From positions 4,650,001 to 4,714,000 of the forward strand of contig NZ_OY726395.1 of the NCBI RefSeq assembly GCF_963378085.1: 64,000 nt of DNA. The letters are read 5' to 3'. Positions 16,283 through 24,738 of this stretch are shown one piece after another. The notes below the pieces were generated by a model. It was given only the letters and a program-made list of their open reading frames with translations, was not told the origin of the DNA and searched no databases. Every line of letters begins with the position of its first letter. Position 1 is the first letter of the stretch. The translations under genes and the position numbers were made by a program. Origin of the DNA: Mycolicibacterium sp. MU0050. GTDB lineage: Bacteria; Actinomycetota; Actinomycetes; Mycobacteriales; Mycobacteriaceae.

Positions 16283-17398
16283 ATGGCCACCGTGAGTGTC
16301 GGTGCGGTGCGCCCGGACGACACCGGGCAGGCGGACGAGGGCCGCGCCCAGCTGGATCTGTTACAGGAGTTGCTGTGGGCCTACGGCCCCTGCGGGCAGG
16401 AGGACGCGGTCCGCGAGATCTGCCGACGCGAGCTGGCTCCGCACGTGGACGAGCTCTGGGTGGACCCGGCGGGCAATGTCGTCGGCCTGCTCCGCGGCGC
16501 GAAATCCCACGACGGTGACCGCGCACCCGTCACCCGGGTGATGGCGCACATGGACGAGCTGTCCATGCTGGTAAAGCGGATCTTCCCCGACGGCTCGCTA
16601 CACCTCACGCATCTGGGCACCATGTATCCGGGCAACTTCGGCCTGGGGCCGGTGGCCGTGCTGGGTGACCGGGAGACGCTGCGCGCGGTCTTGACGCTCG
16701 GCTCGGAACACACCACCTCGGAGAGCCCACGCATCTTCGCCACCAAACCGGACCAGGGCGGTAAGGCGCTGGACTGGAGCGACGTCTACGTGTTCACCGG
16801 GTGCACGCCCGAACAGTTGCGCGAAGCGGGCGTGCACCCCGGGACCCGGGTGTGCGTCGAGGCCGGCAAGCGCAGCCTGGTGACCTTCGGCGACTACGTG
16901 GGCAGCTACTTCCTCGACGACAGGGCCGCCATCGTCGTGTTGTTGGAGACGGCCCGACTGCTTTGCGACCGGCGGCCCGCCGGCGACGTCTACTTCGTGT
17001 TCACCACCAACGAAGAGGTCGGCGGGGTGGGCGGTTCGTACGCCAGCCGGGTGCTGCCCGGGGACCGGACGCTCGGGGTGGAGGTGGGCCCCACCGAGGA
17101 GGAATACGGGACCAGCGTGGCTGGCGGACCCATCGTGGTCTACAGCGACGCCGAATGCGTGTACGACAAGGCCATCGCCGACCGGCTGATGCAGATCGGC
17201 GCGGACCTGGGCACCGAACCGCAGGCCGCGGTGGTCGGCGCCTTCGAGGCCGACCCGTCGCACGCCAAGGCCAACGGGCTCACCGCCCAGGCGGGCCTGC
17301 TGTGCCTGCCCACCCTGAGCACCCACGGCTACGAAGTGATTGCCCGACAGGCGATCCCGGATGTCACCGCGATACTCACCGAGTTCCTGCGGCACTGA
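16283..17398 (+). CDS. M42-family metallopeptidase (glutamyl aminopeptidase-like)
   Basis: A 371-residue cytosolic aminopeptidase. Di-metal site residues are visible in order: H and D in MAHMDEL, D in YFLDDRAA (bridging Asp), the catalytic E and ligand E in TTNEEVGG, the metal ligand in GVEVGPTEE, and H in LSTHGYE near the C-terminus. The third ligand region has VEVGP where many family members have an Asp, which is mildly unusual. The start at 16283 lies two bases after the DUF5709 stop. It would trim peptides; nothing ties it to the catabolic genes. Confidence 0.88.
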   Translation: MATVSVGAVRPDDTGQADEGRAQLDLLQELLWAYGPCGQEDAVREICRRELAPHVDELWVDPAGNVVGLLRGAKSHDGDRAPVTRVMAHMDELSMLVKRIFPDGSLHLTHLGTMYPGNFGLGPVAVLGDRETLRAVLTLGSEHTTSESPRIFATKPDQGGKALDWSDVYVFTGCTPEQLREAGVHPGTRVCVEAGKRSLVTFGDYVGSYFLDDRAAIVVLLETARLLCDRRPAGDVYFVFTTNEEVGGVGGSYASRVLPGDRTLGVEVGPTEEEYGTSVAGGPIVVYSDAECVYDKAIADRLMQIGADLGTEPQAAVVGAFEADPSHAKANGLTAQAGLLCLPTLSTHGYEVIARQAIPDVTAILTEFLRH

Positions 17399-17401
17399 GC
17401 A

Positions 17402-18265
17402 TCACCCGGGCAGCGTCTCCCCGCCGATCGGGGCCAGGACCTCGCCGCTGTAGTACGACGACATCCGACTGGCGGCGAAGAACACGTAGGACGGTGCGAT
17501 CTCGTCGGGCTGCGCGGCCCGGTTCATCGGGACCTGCTCGCCGAAGCTCGCCGTCTTCTCGGCATCCATGGTGGCCGGGATCAGTGGGGTCCACACCGGG
17601 CCCGGCGCAACGCAGTTCACCCTGATGCGGCGCTCGTTCAAGTTCTGGGCCAACGAGTACGTCAACGCGATGACCGCGCCCTTGGTCGCCGAATAGTCGA
17701 TCAACGTCTTGTTGCCGCGCAGGCCGTTGATCGAGGCGGTGTTGATGATCGCCGACCCGTCGGGCAGGTGGTTCAGCGCCGCCTTGGTGACGTGGAAGAA
17801 GCTGTCGATGTTCACCGCGAACGTGTGGCGCCACTGCTCCTCGGTGAGTTCGGCGAGGCTGTTCACCGGCGACTGGTAGGCCACATTGTTGACCAGGATG
17901 TCCAGTCCGCCAAGCTGTTTGACGGTCTGATCGACCACGGACCGGCAATGCGCCGGGCTGCCCAGGTCCCCGGGCAATTCCATGCCGGTCCGGCCCGCGG
18001 CCTCGATCAGCGAGACCGTGTGCGCGGCGTCCTCGGTCTCTTCGAGGTAGGCGATCGAAACGTCAGCGCCCTCCTTGGCGAAGGCGACCGCCACCGCCCG
18101 GCCGATGCCCGAATCGCCGCCGGTGATCAGGGCCCGCTTGCCGGCCAACAGGTTCGAACCGGTGTAGTCGCGCATCTCGTCGCGGGGACGTTCGGACATC
18201 TCCGCGGTGCGCCCGGGGTACGGGATGACGCCGTGCGGAGCGGGATCAACGGGATCTTTGGTCAT
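17402..18265 (-). CDS. Short-chain dehydrogenase, YghA-like subfamily
   Basis: A 287-residue SDR with the roughly 40-residue N-terminal extension of the YghA/general-stress subfamily (PHGVIPYPGRTAEMSERPRD). After this come TGGDSGIGRAVAVAFAKEGA, the NNVAYQ core and catalytic YSATKGA. The C-terminus, VLAPIGGETLPG, is also typical. Members are NADP-dependent and linked to oxidative or envelope stress, but the substrate is not fixed. It is convergent with the peptidase, with three bases between the stops. 126 bases without a gene separate its start from the next minus-strand gene. Confidence 0.9.
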   Translation of the reverse strand: MTKDPVDPAPHGVIPYPGRTAEMSERPRDEMRDYTGSNLLAGKRALITGGDSGIGRAVAVAFAKEGADVSIAYLEETEDAAHTVSLIEAAGRTGMELPGDLGSPAHCRSVVDQTVKQLGGLDILVNNVAYQSPVNSLAELTEEQWRHTFAVNIDSFFHVTKAALNHLPDGSAIINTASINGLRGNKTLIDYSATKGAVIALTYSLAQNLNERRIRVNCVAPGPVWTPLIPATMDAEKTASFGEQVPMNRAAQPDEIAPSYVFFAASRMSSYYSGEVLAPIGGETLPG

Positions 18266-18391
18266 TGCCGACGCATACCCCGGCGGCGACCGCCCAAACC
18301 GCGACGTCCGGCCGGGTTCACGCCACGACGCGCACCTGCTCCAGCGACCGGTCGGCGGGGCCGGGCAGGGTCATCCCGGTAACCGGTGGCG

Positions 18392-19894
18392 TCAGCGGGG
18401 CGCGAGGTCGGAGGTGGCCGGGCCCTCGAGCAGTCGACCGTCCGGGCCGAAACGCGATCCGTGCAGCGGGCATTCCCAGGCCAGGTCGACCTCGTTCCAG
18501 TTGAGCACCCCGCCCAGGTGCGGGCACACCGCCGACACCGAATGCTGCACGCCGCCGACGCTGCTGTCGGCGTGCAGTCGCCACGGCGGACCCGACACCT
18601 CCGCCTCCCCGTCGGCCGGGCGGTCGCGCCCGAGTCGGGGCGTGGCCCACCCGCGCGCCAGATGGAATCCGACCTCCAGGTTCGCCTTGAGCGCCGCACC
18701 GATACCGGCGAGTTCATGCGGGCTCCAGCTGGCGAAGACACCGACCCACGGCATGTTCCCGCCCAGCACCCGCCCCGACAACGCCAGCGCGGCGGCGACC
18801 GCGTTGGTCATCCCCCACTTGTCGAACCCGGTGGCCACCAGGATGCCGTCGGCGCCGGGCAGAATCGGTCCCACATAAGGCAATTCGTCGGCCGGCGAGT
18901 AGTCCTGTGCCGACCACAGATGGGTCTGCGTCGCGCCCGGGAAGTACCGCTGGGTCCACTGCGCCAATTCGTCGAGACCGGTGCGTTCGTCGCCGCCGCG
19001 ACCGACGGTGTGACCCGCCCCGCCGACGATGAGGTGCTCGGTGCCATCGGCCGACCGCGCGTAGCGGACCGAGCGGGTCGGCGCGTCGGCGGACAGGAAC
19101 ATCGGTCGGGTGATCTCGCCCGGCACCTCGAAAGCCAGGCAGTAGGACCGCTCCGGCACCACCCGGGCGAAGAACCCGCCCCGGTCGAGAATCGGGATGC
19201 CGGTGGCCAGGACGCAGTGCTCGGCGCGGACCGTGACGTGGCGATCGGAGTGACTGCGGACGTTGACCTTGAGCCGCACCGGGCCGAAACCCGAGACGGA
19301 CTCCACCCGGGCGCCCTGCAGGAGCCGCCCGCCGTGCTTCTCGAGTTCGGTGATGAGGCTGTCGAGCACCGGGAGCGGATCCAGCTGCGCCTGATCCGGG
19401 AGCCGCGTGCCGCCGTGGAAGGGGAACGGGACGTCGGCGTCGGTGGTCCAGCTGACGGGCAGGCCGGCCTCGCGGGCGGCGCGGAACTCCGCGTCGGCGT
19501 CGTCGAGTCCCTTCGCGGACTGCGCGTAGGTGTAGGCGTCCTCGGTCTGGGTCGACAAGCCGTGGCTCTCGCAGTAGTGCAGCAGCCAGCTGAGCCCTTC
19601 GCGGTTGCCGGTGACGTAGTCGCGCACGGTCTGGGCGCTGTGCTTGGCGCGGATCCGGGACAGCTTGGTGCCCTGCAACAGGCTGACCTTGCCAGTGGTG
19701 TTGCCGGTGGTCCCGTCGCCGACCCGCCGCGCCTCCAGCACCACGACGTTCTTTCCCGACCTGGCCAGCAGTACCGCGGTGACCAGTCCGGTCAGTCCGG
19801 CACCCACCACGGCGACGTCGACGGATTCGGCGGCCAGAACCTCTGCTTCGCTGGCGGGCCGCTCAATCCGGCCCGCGTTCCATAGTGACGGCAC
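18392..19894 (-). CDS. FAD-dependent oxidoreductase with C-terminal Rieske domain
   Basis: A 500-residue fusion. A DAO-type FAD domain (VAVVGAGLTGLVTAVLLARS at about residue 27) covers residues 1-380. A Rieske domain at the C-terminus has CPHLGG and, 17 residues on, CPLHGSRF, the CxH...CxxH [2Fe-2S] ligands. This fusion type is known in many bacteria, but its substrate is usually unassigned. The GTG start at 19894 gives the expected MPSLWNAGR N-terminus. It may be an electron-transfer or amino-acid-oxidase-like enzyme. It lies downstream of the ferredoxin-P450 pair with a 48-base gap, so co-transcription is possible. Confidence 0.88.
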   Translation of the reverse strand: MPSLWNAGRIERPASEAEVLAAESVDVAVVGAGLTGLVTAVLLARSGKNVVVLEARRVGDGTTGNTTGKVSLLQGTKLSRIRAKHSAQTVRDYVTGNREGLSWLLHYCESHGLSTQTEDAYTYAQSAKGLDDADAEFRAAREAGLPVSWTTDADVPFPFHGGTRLPDQAQLDPLPVLDSLITELEKHGGRLLQGARVESVSGFGPVRLKVNVRSHSDRHVTVRAEHCVLATGIPILDRGGFFARVVPERSYCLAFEVPGEITRPMFLSADAPTRSVRYARSADGTEHLIVGGAGHTVGRGGDERTGLDELAQWTQRYFPGATQTHLWSAQDYSPADELPYVGPILPGADGILVATGFDKWGMTNAVAAALALSGRVLGGNMPWVGVFASWSPHELAGIGAALKANLEVGFHLARGWATPRLGRDRPADGEAEVSGPPWRLHADSSVGGVQHSVSAVCPHLGGVLNWNEVDLAWECPLHGSRFGPDGRLLEGPATSDLAPR

Positions 19895-19942
19895 ATTGTG
19901 CGATCTACCCGTTTCGCCGCACCATCAACCGCCGTGCCCGGC

Positions 19943-20131
19943 TCAGCTCTCGGTGATGGCGTGCTCCGGACAGGCCTCGATGGCCTCGCGGACCGCTGCG
20001 TGATGCTCGGGTGCGACGTCGTCCTCGATCGCCTCCGCGTACCCCCAGTCGGTCAGCGTGAAGACCTCCGGACACAGCGCGACGCACACTCCGTGCCCGC
20101 GGCACAGACCGTCGTTGACCGACACCTTCAT
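19943..20131 (-). CDS. [3Fe-4S]-type ferredoxin
   Basis: A 62-residue ferredoxin. Cysteines are at 10 and 16 (CRGHGVC), an extra one at 20 (ALCPEVF), and 54 (ACPEHA). The spacing is that of mycobacterial P450 ferredoxins; C20 is not at the usual 4Fe position, so a 3Fe cluster is most likely. ATG at 20131 has a clear GGGAGG site eight bases ahead. It follows the P450 gene (stop at 20151) and must be its electron donor. Confidence 0.92.
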   Translation of the reverse strand: MKVSVNDGLCRGHGVCVALCPEVFTLTDWGYAEAIEDDVAPEHHAAVREAIEACPEHAITES

Positions 20132-20150
20132 CGCCGTACCTCCCGCGGTG

Positions 20151-21446
20151 TCATGACCGCGCCGCTTCCGGTTCGGCGGGGGTGACCTCCAGATGCAGCT
20201 CGGTCAGGCCGCGCAGGATGAAGGTCGGCACGTAGTTGAACCGCCGCGCGCCGGCCGGCCCGTGATGCTCTTCGGAGAGCCGAATGTCGCTGGTGCGGTC
20301 CAGGATTCGCTCCAGGCTCACCCGCGCCTCGGCGCGGGCCAGCGGGGCGCCCGGGCAGCTGTGCGGTCCCCGGCCGAAGGCCAGGTGCCGACGGGCATTG
20401 CTCCGGTTGATGTCCAGGGTGTTCGGATCCTCGAACTGCGCGGGGTCGCGGTTGGCGGCCCCGTTCATCACCATCACGGTGGCCCCGGCCGGGACATCCA
20501 CGCCGCCGACGGTGGTCTTGCGCTTGGCCAGCCGGAAGTCGCCCTTGACCGGGCTCTCGAAGCGCAGGCACTCCTCGATGAAGTTGGAGATCTTGCCGCG
20601 GTCCTTGCGCAGTTCCTGCTGCAGTTCGGCGTCCTCGGCGATCAACTTCAGCGCGGTCGAGATGAGCCGCACCGTGGTCTCCTGTCCCGCGGTGTAGAGG
20701 TTCGCCGCGATCCGCACGACGTCCATCACCTCCGGGGTGGAGCCGTCGGGGAACTTCGCGGCGGCCATCTCCGTCAACGCGTCGTCGCGCGGGTTGGCGC
20801 GACGGTCGGCGATGTAGGCCGAGAACTTCTCGTAGAGGTATTCGAGCGGGCTGTGCGCCAGTGCCTTGTTGTCGGTGCCCCCGACACCACCGGCGCTGTG
20901 GTTCATGTGCCGGGAGAACTCGGGCCGGTCCTCCTCCGGGACGCCGAGCAGGTCGGCGATGATGCCCAGCGTGAACGGCACCGCGAAGCCCTTGATGGCG
21001 TCGCCGCCGCCGGCGTTCAGGTACGGCTCCAGGTAGTTGTCGGCGTGCCGCCACATGAAGTCCTCGTTGGACTTCAGCCGCTTCGGCGTGATCAGGCCCA
21101 TCAGCAGCGCGCGGTGTTCGGTGTGCTTGGGCGGGTCCATGACGGTGACCTGGTCACTGAACGGCAACTGCTCGCGGTACTGCTCGATGAGGTCGCTGAC
21201 GTCGTCGGCCGCGCCCTCGATGGGGACAGGGAAACCCGGGAACGGGCCGGTGACCGCGGTGCAGGAGGAGAACGTGTCGGCGTCGGAGAACACCGCCACC
21301 GCCTCCTCGTAACCGGTCACCACCAGCACGTTCTGGTGCGGTTCCCGACGGACCGGGCAGCCGTTGCGCATGGCCTCCATGTACGGGTAGGGGTCCTCGA
21401 CCAAGCTCGGGTCTTTGAAGAAATCCAACTGTTCAAGTTCGGTCAT
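20151..21446 (-). CDS. Cytochrome P450
   Basis: A complete 431-residue P450. I helix: TAGQETTVR, with Glu-Thr in place of Asp-Thr. K helix: EECLRFESP, which carries ExxR. Heme loop: FGRGPHSCPGAPLARAEA. The start ATG at 21446 gives MTELEQLDFFKDPSLVEDPY; the frame stays open to 21533, but that extension lacks the family's N-terminal pattern. The next gene on the strand is a ferredoxin. The divergent tetR (21562) and the 39-bp dyad between them suggest ligand-controlled expression. Substrate unknown. Confidence 0.92.
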   Translation of the reverse strand: MTELEQLDFFKDPSLVEDPYPYMEAMRNGCPVRREPHQNVLVVTGYEEAVAVFSDADTFSSCTAVTGPFPGFPVPIEGAADDVSDLIEQYREQLPFSDQVTVMDPPKHTEHRALLMGLITPKRLKSNEDFMWRHADNYLEPYLNAGGGDAIKGFAVPFTLGIIADLLGVPEEDRPEFSRHMNHSAGGVGGTDNKALAHSPLEYLYEKFSAYIADRRANPRDDALTEMAAAKFPDGSTPEVMDVVRIAANLYTAGQETTVRLISTALKLIAEDAELQQELRKDRGKISNFIEECLRFESPVKGDFRLAKRKTTVGGVDVPAGATVMVMNGAANRDPAQFEDPNTLDINRSNARRHLAFGRGPHSCPGAPLARAEARVSLERILDRTSDIRLSEEHHGPAGARRFNYVPTFILRGLTELHLEVTPAEPEAARS

Positions 21447-21481
21447 CGTGTTCGCTTTCACGTCATTTGGGCTGCATCGAG

Positions 21482-21520
21482 CTTTACGATCGACTAGTAA
21501 GTTACTATACGATCGTAAAG
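21482..21520. promoter_or_regulatory. Nested 39-bp dyad between P450 and tetR
   Basis: Outer arms are CTTTACGATCG and CGATCGTAAAG (11 bp, perfect). Inside, separated by AC and TA, lies a second perfect dyad TAGTAA-G-TTACTA. The element is centred at 21501, 36 bases from the P450 start and 42 from the tetR start. Two nested dyads fit two TetR dimers on one operator controlling both directions. Binding by the TetR at 21562 is inferred from position. Confidence 0.65.
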
Positions 21521-21561
21521 GCGGTTTGAGCAATCATCGATCGGAACGAGGAGGGTGGTAC

Positions 21562-22158
21562 ATGGGGTCACCCGCGGCCGACGCCACCACATCCGCCGAC
21601 CATGCGCGCCCGGACACCCGCCAACGACTGATCGACGTCGCCGTCGAGCTCTTCATCCGGCACAGCTACGCGGGCACGTCGCTGCAGATGATCGCCGATG
21701 AGCTCGGCTTCACCAAAGCCGCGATCTACCACCACTTTCGGACGCGCGAGCAGCTGCTCGACGCCGTCGTCTCCCCCATCCTGGAACGCCTGAAGACCGT
21801 CATCGCCGAGGCCGAGCAACTCCGCGGCGTCCACGCGCGGGCCGACCATCTGCTCACCGGCTTCGCCGAGCTCGCCGTGCAGCACCGCGTGGTCGCGGTG
21901 CTGGCCGTCGACCCGGCCGTCGACAAGATGGTGCGGGCCAGCCGCGAATGGGACGACCTCGTCGACCGGCAGATGGCGCTGCTGGCCGACGTCGACCCGG
22001 GTCCGGCCGGCTTGGTCAAGGCCACCGTGGTGTTCGCGGGCGTGGCCGCCGCCTCCGGACCGCTGTCGGCCAAGCTGGACCGCGACGAATTGCTCGCCCA
22101 CCTCATCGACACCGGGCGCCGCGCCCTCGGCCTGCGCGTGCCGCGCGCCAAGCACTGA
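21562..22158 (+). CDS. TetR/AcrR-family transcriptional regulator
   Basis: A 198-residue regulator. The HTH at about residues 20-65 is VELFIRHSYAGTSLQMIADE, then LGFTKAAIYHHFRTREQLL. The C-terminal helices (VFAGVAAASGPLSAKLDRDEL) form the ligand and dimer domain. A strong site, GAGGAGGG, precedes ATG at 21562. It is divergent from the P450-ferredoxin genes and shares with them the 39-bp dyad, so it is probably their repressor. The SDR gene follows after 37 bases and is likely co-transcribed. Confidence 0.92.
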   Translation: MGSPAADATTSADHARPDTRQRLIDVAVELFIRHSYAGTSLQMIADELGFTKAAIYHHFRTREQLLDAVVSPILERLKTVIAEAEQLRGVHARADHLLTGFAELAVQHRVVAVLAVDPAVDKMVRASREWDDLVDRQMALLADVDPGPAGLVKATVVFAGVAAASGPLSAKLDRDELLAHLIDTGRRALGLRVPRAKH

Positions 22159-22195
22159 CCTCCACCCTTTGAAGCCCACACTGGAAGGAACACTC

Positions 22196-22915
22196 ATGTC
22201 CACGACCAACACCCCTCGGGTCGCGCTGGTGACCGGCGGCGGATCGGGAATCGGCAAGGCAATCGTCGAGCGCCTCGCCGCCGACGGCCATCGGGTGGCC
22301 ACCCTCGACCTGCAGCCCTCCGACGCCCCGCACTCCTATGTCGCCGACGTGACCGACCGCGCCGCCATCGACGCCGCGCTCGCACGCATCCACGACGAGT
22401 TGGGGACGGTGGGCATCCTGGTCAACGCCGCCGGACTGGACGGCTTCAAGCCGTTCCTGAAGATCTCCTTCGAGGACTGGCAGCGGGTGGTCGACGTCAA
22501 CCTGCATGGTGTGTTCCACATGATCCAGGCGGTGCTGCCGGAGATGATCGAGGCGGGCTGGGGCCGCATCGTCAACATCTCCTCGTCGAGCACACACTCC
22601 GGCACCCCGTACATGTCGCACTACGTGTCGGCGAAGTCCGGCGTCAACGGGCTGACCAAAAGCCTTGCGCTGGAATACGGTCCGAGCGGTGTCACGGTGA
22701 ACGCGGTGCCACCGGGCTTCATCGACACCCCGATGCTGCGCAAGGCCGCCGACAAGGGCTACCTCGGCGACATCGAAAAGACCATCGAGGCCACCCCGGT
22801 GCGACGGATGGGCCGGCCCGAGGACATCGCGGCGGCCGTGGCGTTCCTGGCGTCGGAAGAGGCCAGCTACATCACGGGCCAGATTCTGGGCGTCAACGGC
22901 GGGCGCAACACCTGA
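22196..22915 (+). CDS. Short-chain dehydrogenase/reductase
   Basis: A 239-residue classical SDR: TGGGSGIGKAIVERLAADG, LVNAAG (in place of NNAG), catalytic Ser in NISSSST, YVSAK, and C-terminal ITGQILGVNGGRNT. The sequence resembles FabG and 3-hydroxyacyl or hydroxysteroid dehydrogenases. ATG at 22196 follows GGAAGGAAC. Paired with tetR upstream and across from a P450, it may oxidise the alcohol the P450 makes. A hairpin (22935-22973) ends the unit. Confidence 0.88.
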   Translation: MSTTNTPRVALVTGGGSGIGKAIVERLAADGHRVATLDLQPSDAPHSYVADVTDRAAIDAALARIHDELGTVGILVNAAGLDGFKPFLKISFEDWQRVVDVNLHGVFHMIQAVLPEMIEAGWGRIVNISSSSTHSGTPYMSHYVSAKSGVNGLTKSLALEYGPSGVTVNAVPPGFIDTPMLRKAADKGYLGDIEKTIEATPVRRMGRPEDIAAAVAFLASEEASYITGQILGVNGGRNT

Positions 22916-22934
22916 CCCACCTACGCCGAACGGC

Positions 22935-22973
22935 CGCCGAGGAAGCGTCGGAGTCCGGCGGTGTTCCTCGGCG
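22935..22973. terminator. Hairpin between convergent genes
   Basis: A perfect 10-bp stem, CGCCGAGGAA against TTCCTCGGCG, with a 19-base loop, sits between the SDR stop (22915) and the DUF1330 stop (22992) on opposite strands. There is no T-run. This is usual for mycobacterial intrinsic-like terminators, and the position suits a bidirectional one. Confidence 0.6.
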
Positions 22974-22991
22974 ACCCGTTCGCGTGAATGT

Positions 22992-23279
22992 CTAGAAACC
23001 GCTGATGATCACGCCGTTGCAGTCGGCGGCGGCCTGCCGCAGCTTGACCGCGGCCTGATACTGCTCGGAGTTGTACCACTCGCGCGCGGCGTCGACCGAT
23101 TCGAACTCCAGCACCACGGTCTGCGACCCGTGCCAGCTGCCCTCGAGCACCTCGGCGTTGGTGTCGACGGCGAGAACCTTGGCGCCGCCCATCGCGGCGC
23201 CCGCCAGCTTGGCGTACTCCTTCATGCCCTCGGGATCCTTGATGTCCTCGGTGATGATGATGTAACCCTTGCCTGCCAA
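22992..23279 (-). CDS. DUF1330-family protein
   Basis: A 95-residue single-domain protein of the DUF1330 (dimeric alpha-beta barrel) family. It opens GYIIITEDIKDPEGMKEYAK, then has VLEGSWHGSQTVVLEFESVD and AREWYNSEQYQAAVKLRQAA. Function is unknown, but such proteins often lie in catabolic clusters. The TTG start at 23279 is supported by AAGGAG seven bases upstream and by the family N-terminus. A KstR-like box lies 118 bases upstream, so the gene may be in the steroid regulon. Confidence 0.85.
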   Translation of the reverse strand: MAGKGYIIITEDIKDPEGMKEYAKLAGAAMGGAKVLAVDTNAEVLEGSWHGSQTVVLEFESVDAAREWYNSEQYQAAVKLRQAAADCNGVIISGF

Positions 23280-23396
23280 CTGACGCTCCTTGCTAGTGGT
23301 GGCGGCGAGAATGCCGCTCTCTGAATCGCGGAATGAGGTTTCCAGACTTCCCCTGGCCCGTCAACGATCGCGGCGCGACCTGGCTCACACCCGCAC

Positions 23397-23410
23397 TAGA
23401 ACGTGTTCTA
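23397..23410. promoter_or_regulatory. KstR-like operator (TnnAACnnGTTnnA)
   Basis: TAGAACGTGTTCTA matches every fixed position of the KstR consensus, and the dyad extends one more base each side (CTAG...CTAG). KstR is the TetR-type repressor of mycobacterial cholesterol catabolism. The site lies between the minus-strand DUF1330 gene and, originally, whatever preceded the acyl-CoA synthetase at 26311; insertion sequences now fill that space. The match is seen; binding is inferred. Confidence 0.75.
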
Positions 23411-23548
23411 GATTGAACTCCTATCCAAGCCCGGATCGGCCACGCGGAGGACCCATGAGAAGCCCTATGTCAAGCCGCCTCTGGGGTTGACCCCTGATGG
23501 TGGACACCTGACTGGTGGGACTGCTGGTCCCACGGGAAGGATGTCCGT

Positions 23549-23848
23549 ATGTCGGGCAAGCGGAAGAAGTACACCCCGGAGTTTCGGGAGCAGGCGGCCC
23601 GCTTGGTGATCGAGACGGGCCGGCCGATCGCGCATGTGGCCGCGGAGATCGGTGTGGGTGAGCAGTTGCTGGGGCGCTGGGTGCGGGTGGCCCGCGAGGC
23701 CGCTGGCGCAGGCGATAATGGTGCGGTGCTTGATTCTGATGAGCGTGCCGAGTTGGAGCGGCTGCGCAAGGAGAACGCTGAATTGCGTTTGGACCGGCAG
23801 TTTTTGAAAAAAGCCGCGGCCTTCTTTGCCTCCGAACAGAACCAGTAG
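23549..23848 (+). CDS. IS3-family transposase OrfA (HTH protein)
   Basis: A 99-residue protein. The N-terminal helix-turn-helix (YTPEFREQAARLVIETGRPI) is followed by a leucine-zipper-like segment (DSDERAELERLRKENAELRLDRQFLKK) that lets it pair with OrfB. In its last third the codons TTG AAA AAA GCC contain six A's (23807-23812). Slipping back one base there enters the orfB frame, giving the OrfAB transposase expected of this family. Confidence 0.92.
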   Translation: MSGKRKKYTPEFREQAARLVIETGRPIAHVAAEIGVGEQLLGRWVRVAREAAGAGDNGAVLDSDERAELERLRKENAELRLDRQFLKKAAAFFASEQNQ

Positions 23849-23898
23849 AGGCCTACGGTCTGATCGAGGCGGAGAAGGCCAATTACGCGATCACCCGG

Positions 23899-24738
23899 AT
23901 GTGCGAGCTGCTGGACGTGTCGCGGTCGGGGTTTTACAAATGGCGCAAGTCCCAGGCCGCGGGACCGTCGCCGGCGGCGCGGCGTCGTGCCGAGTTGGAT
24001 GTCAAGGTCGCGGCCTTGCATGAGGCCTCCGATGGGGTCTATGGGGCGCCGCGCATCCTGGCCGACCTGCGCGATGCCGGCGAGACCGTGTCACGCAAGA
24101 CGGTGGCTGCCTCGCTGCGCCGTCAGGGTCTGGCCGGGATCAGCCCACGTACGTTCGCCCCGGTAACCACCGTGGTGGATCTGGACGCGCCGCCGATCCC
24201 TGACCTGGTCAAACGTCGATTCGATACAGGCCGTCTGGATGGGGTGTGGACCAGCGACATCACCTATCTGCGCACCGGTGAGGGCTGGTTGTACCTGTGC
24301 GCCGTGCGTGACGGCTGCAGCCGGCGGGTGATCGGCTGGGCCATCGATGAGCACCTGCATACCGACCTGGTCGAGGACGCGGTGGCGATGGCGGTGGCCA
24401 TGCGCGGCGAGTTGGCCGCGCAGGTGGTGTTCCATGCTGACCGCGGATGTCAGTACACCAGTGCGCAGTTGGCACGGTTCGCCCGCAAGCATGATCTGGC
24501 CCGCTCGGTGGGCCGCACCGGGGTGTGTTGGGATAATGCTCAGCAGGAATCATTCTGGGCCACAATGAAAGTCGAGTTCTACGACCGCTACTTGTGGCCC
24601 ACCAAAGCAGCCGCTAAGCTCGCCGTCGGCGACTGGATCGAACGGGTCTACAACCGCCGACGGCGCCACTCTTCGATCGGGATGATCACCCCGGTCGAGT
24701 ACGAGAACCGGATCACTCAGACGGCACAAGCCGCCTGA
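23899..24738 (+). CDS. IS3-family transposase OrfB (DDE integrase domain)
   Basis: 279 residues from the first ATG. The frame is open further upstream through the A6 slip site, so the true product is probably the OrfAB fusion. An HTH_21 segment (GVYGAPRILADLRDAGETVS) precedes the rve domain, with catalytic D in WTSDITYL, D in FHADRGCQYTS and E in AQQESFWATMK, the D,D(35)E pattern. The C-terminal YNRRRRHSSIGMITPVEYE is typical. The gene is intact. Confidence 0.93.
   Translation: MCELLDVSRSGFYKWRKSQAAGPSPAARRRAELDVKVAALHEASDGVYGAPRILADLRDAGETVSRKTVAASLRRQGLAGISPRTFAPVTTVVDLDAPPIPDLVKRRFDTGRLDGVWTSDITYLRTGEGWLYLCAVRDGCSRRVIGWAIDEHLHTDLVEDAVAMAVAMRGELAAQVVFHADRGCQYTSAQLARFARKHDLARSVGRTGVCWDNAQQESFWATMKVEFYDRYLWPTKAAAKLAVGDWIERVYNRRRRHSSIGMITPVEYENRITQTAQAA

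Noticed and set aside
20151..21533. Upstream start of the P450 at 21533
   Set aside because: The added residues do not match a P450 N-terminus and would place the operator dyad inside the gene.
23455..23490. ATG with a GCGGAGG site, as a small gene
   Set aside because: Only eleven codons before a stop, and most of it is probably the end of the IS110 element.
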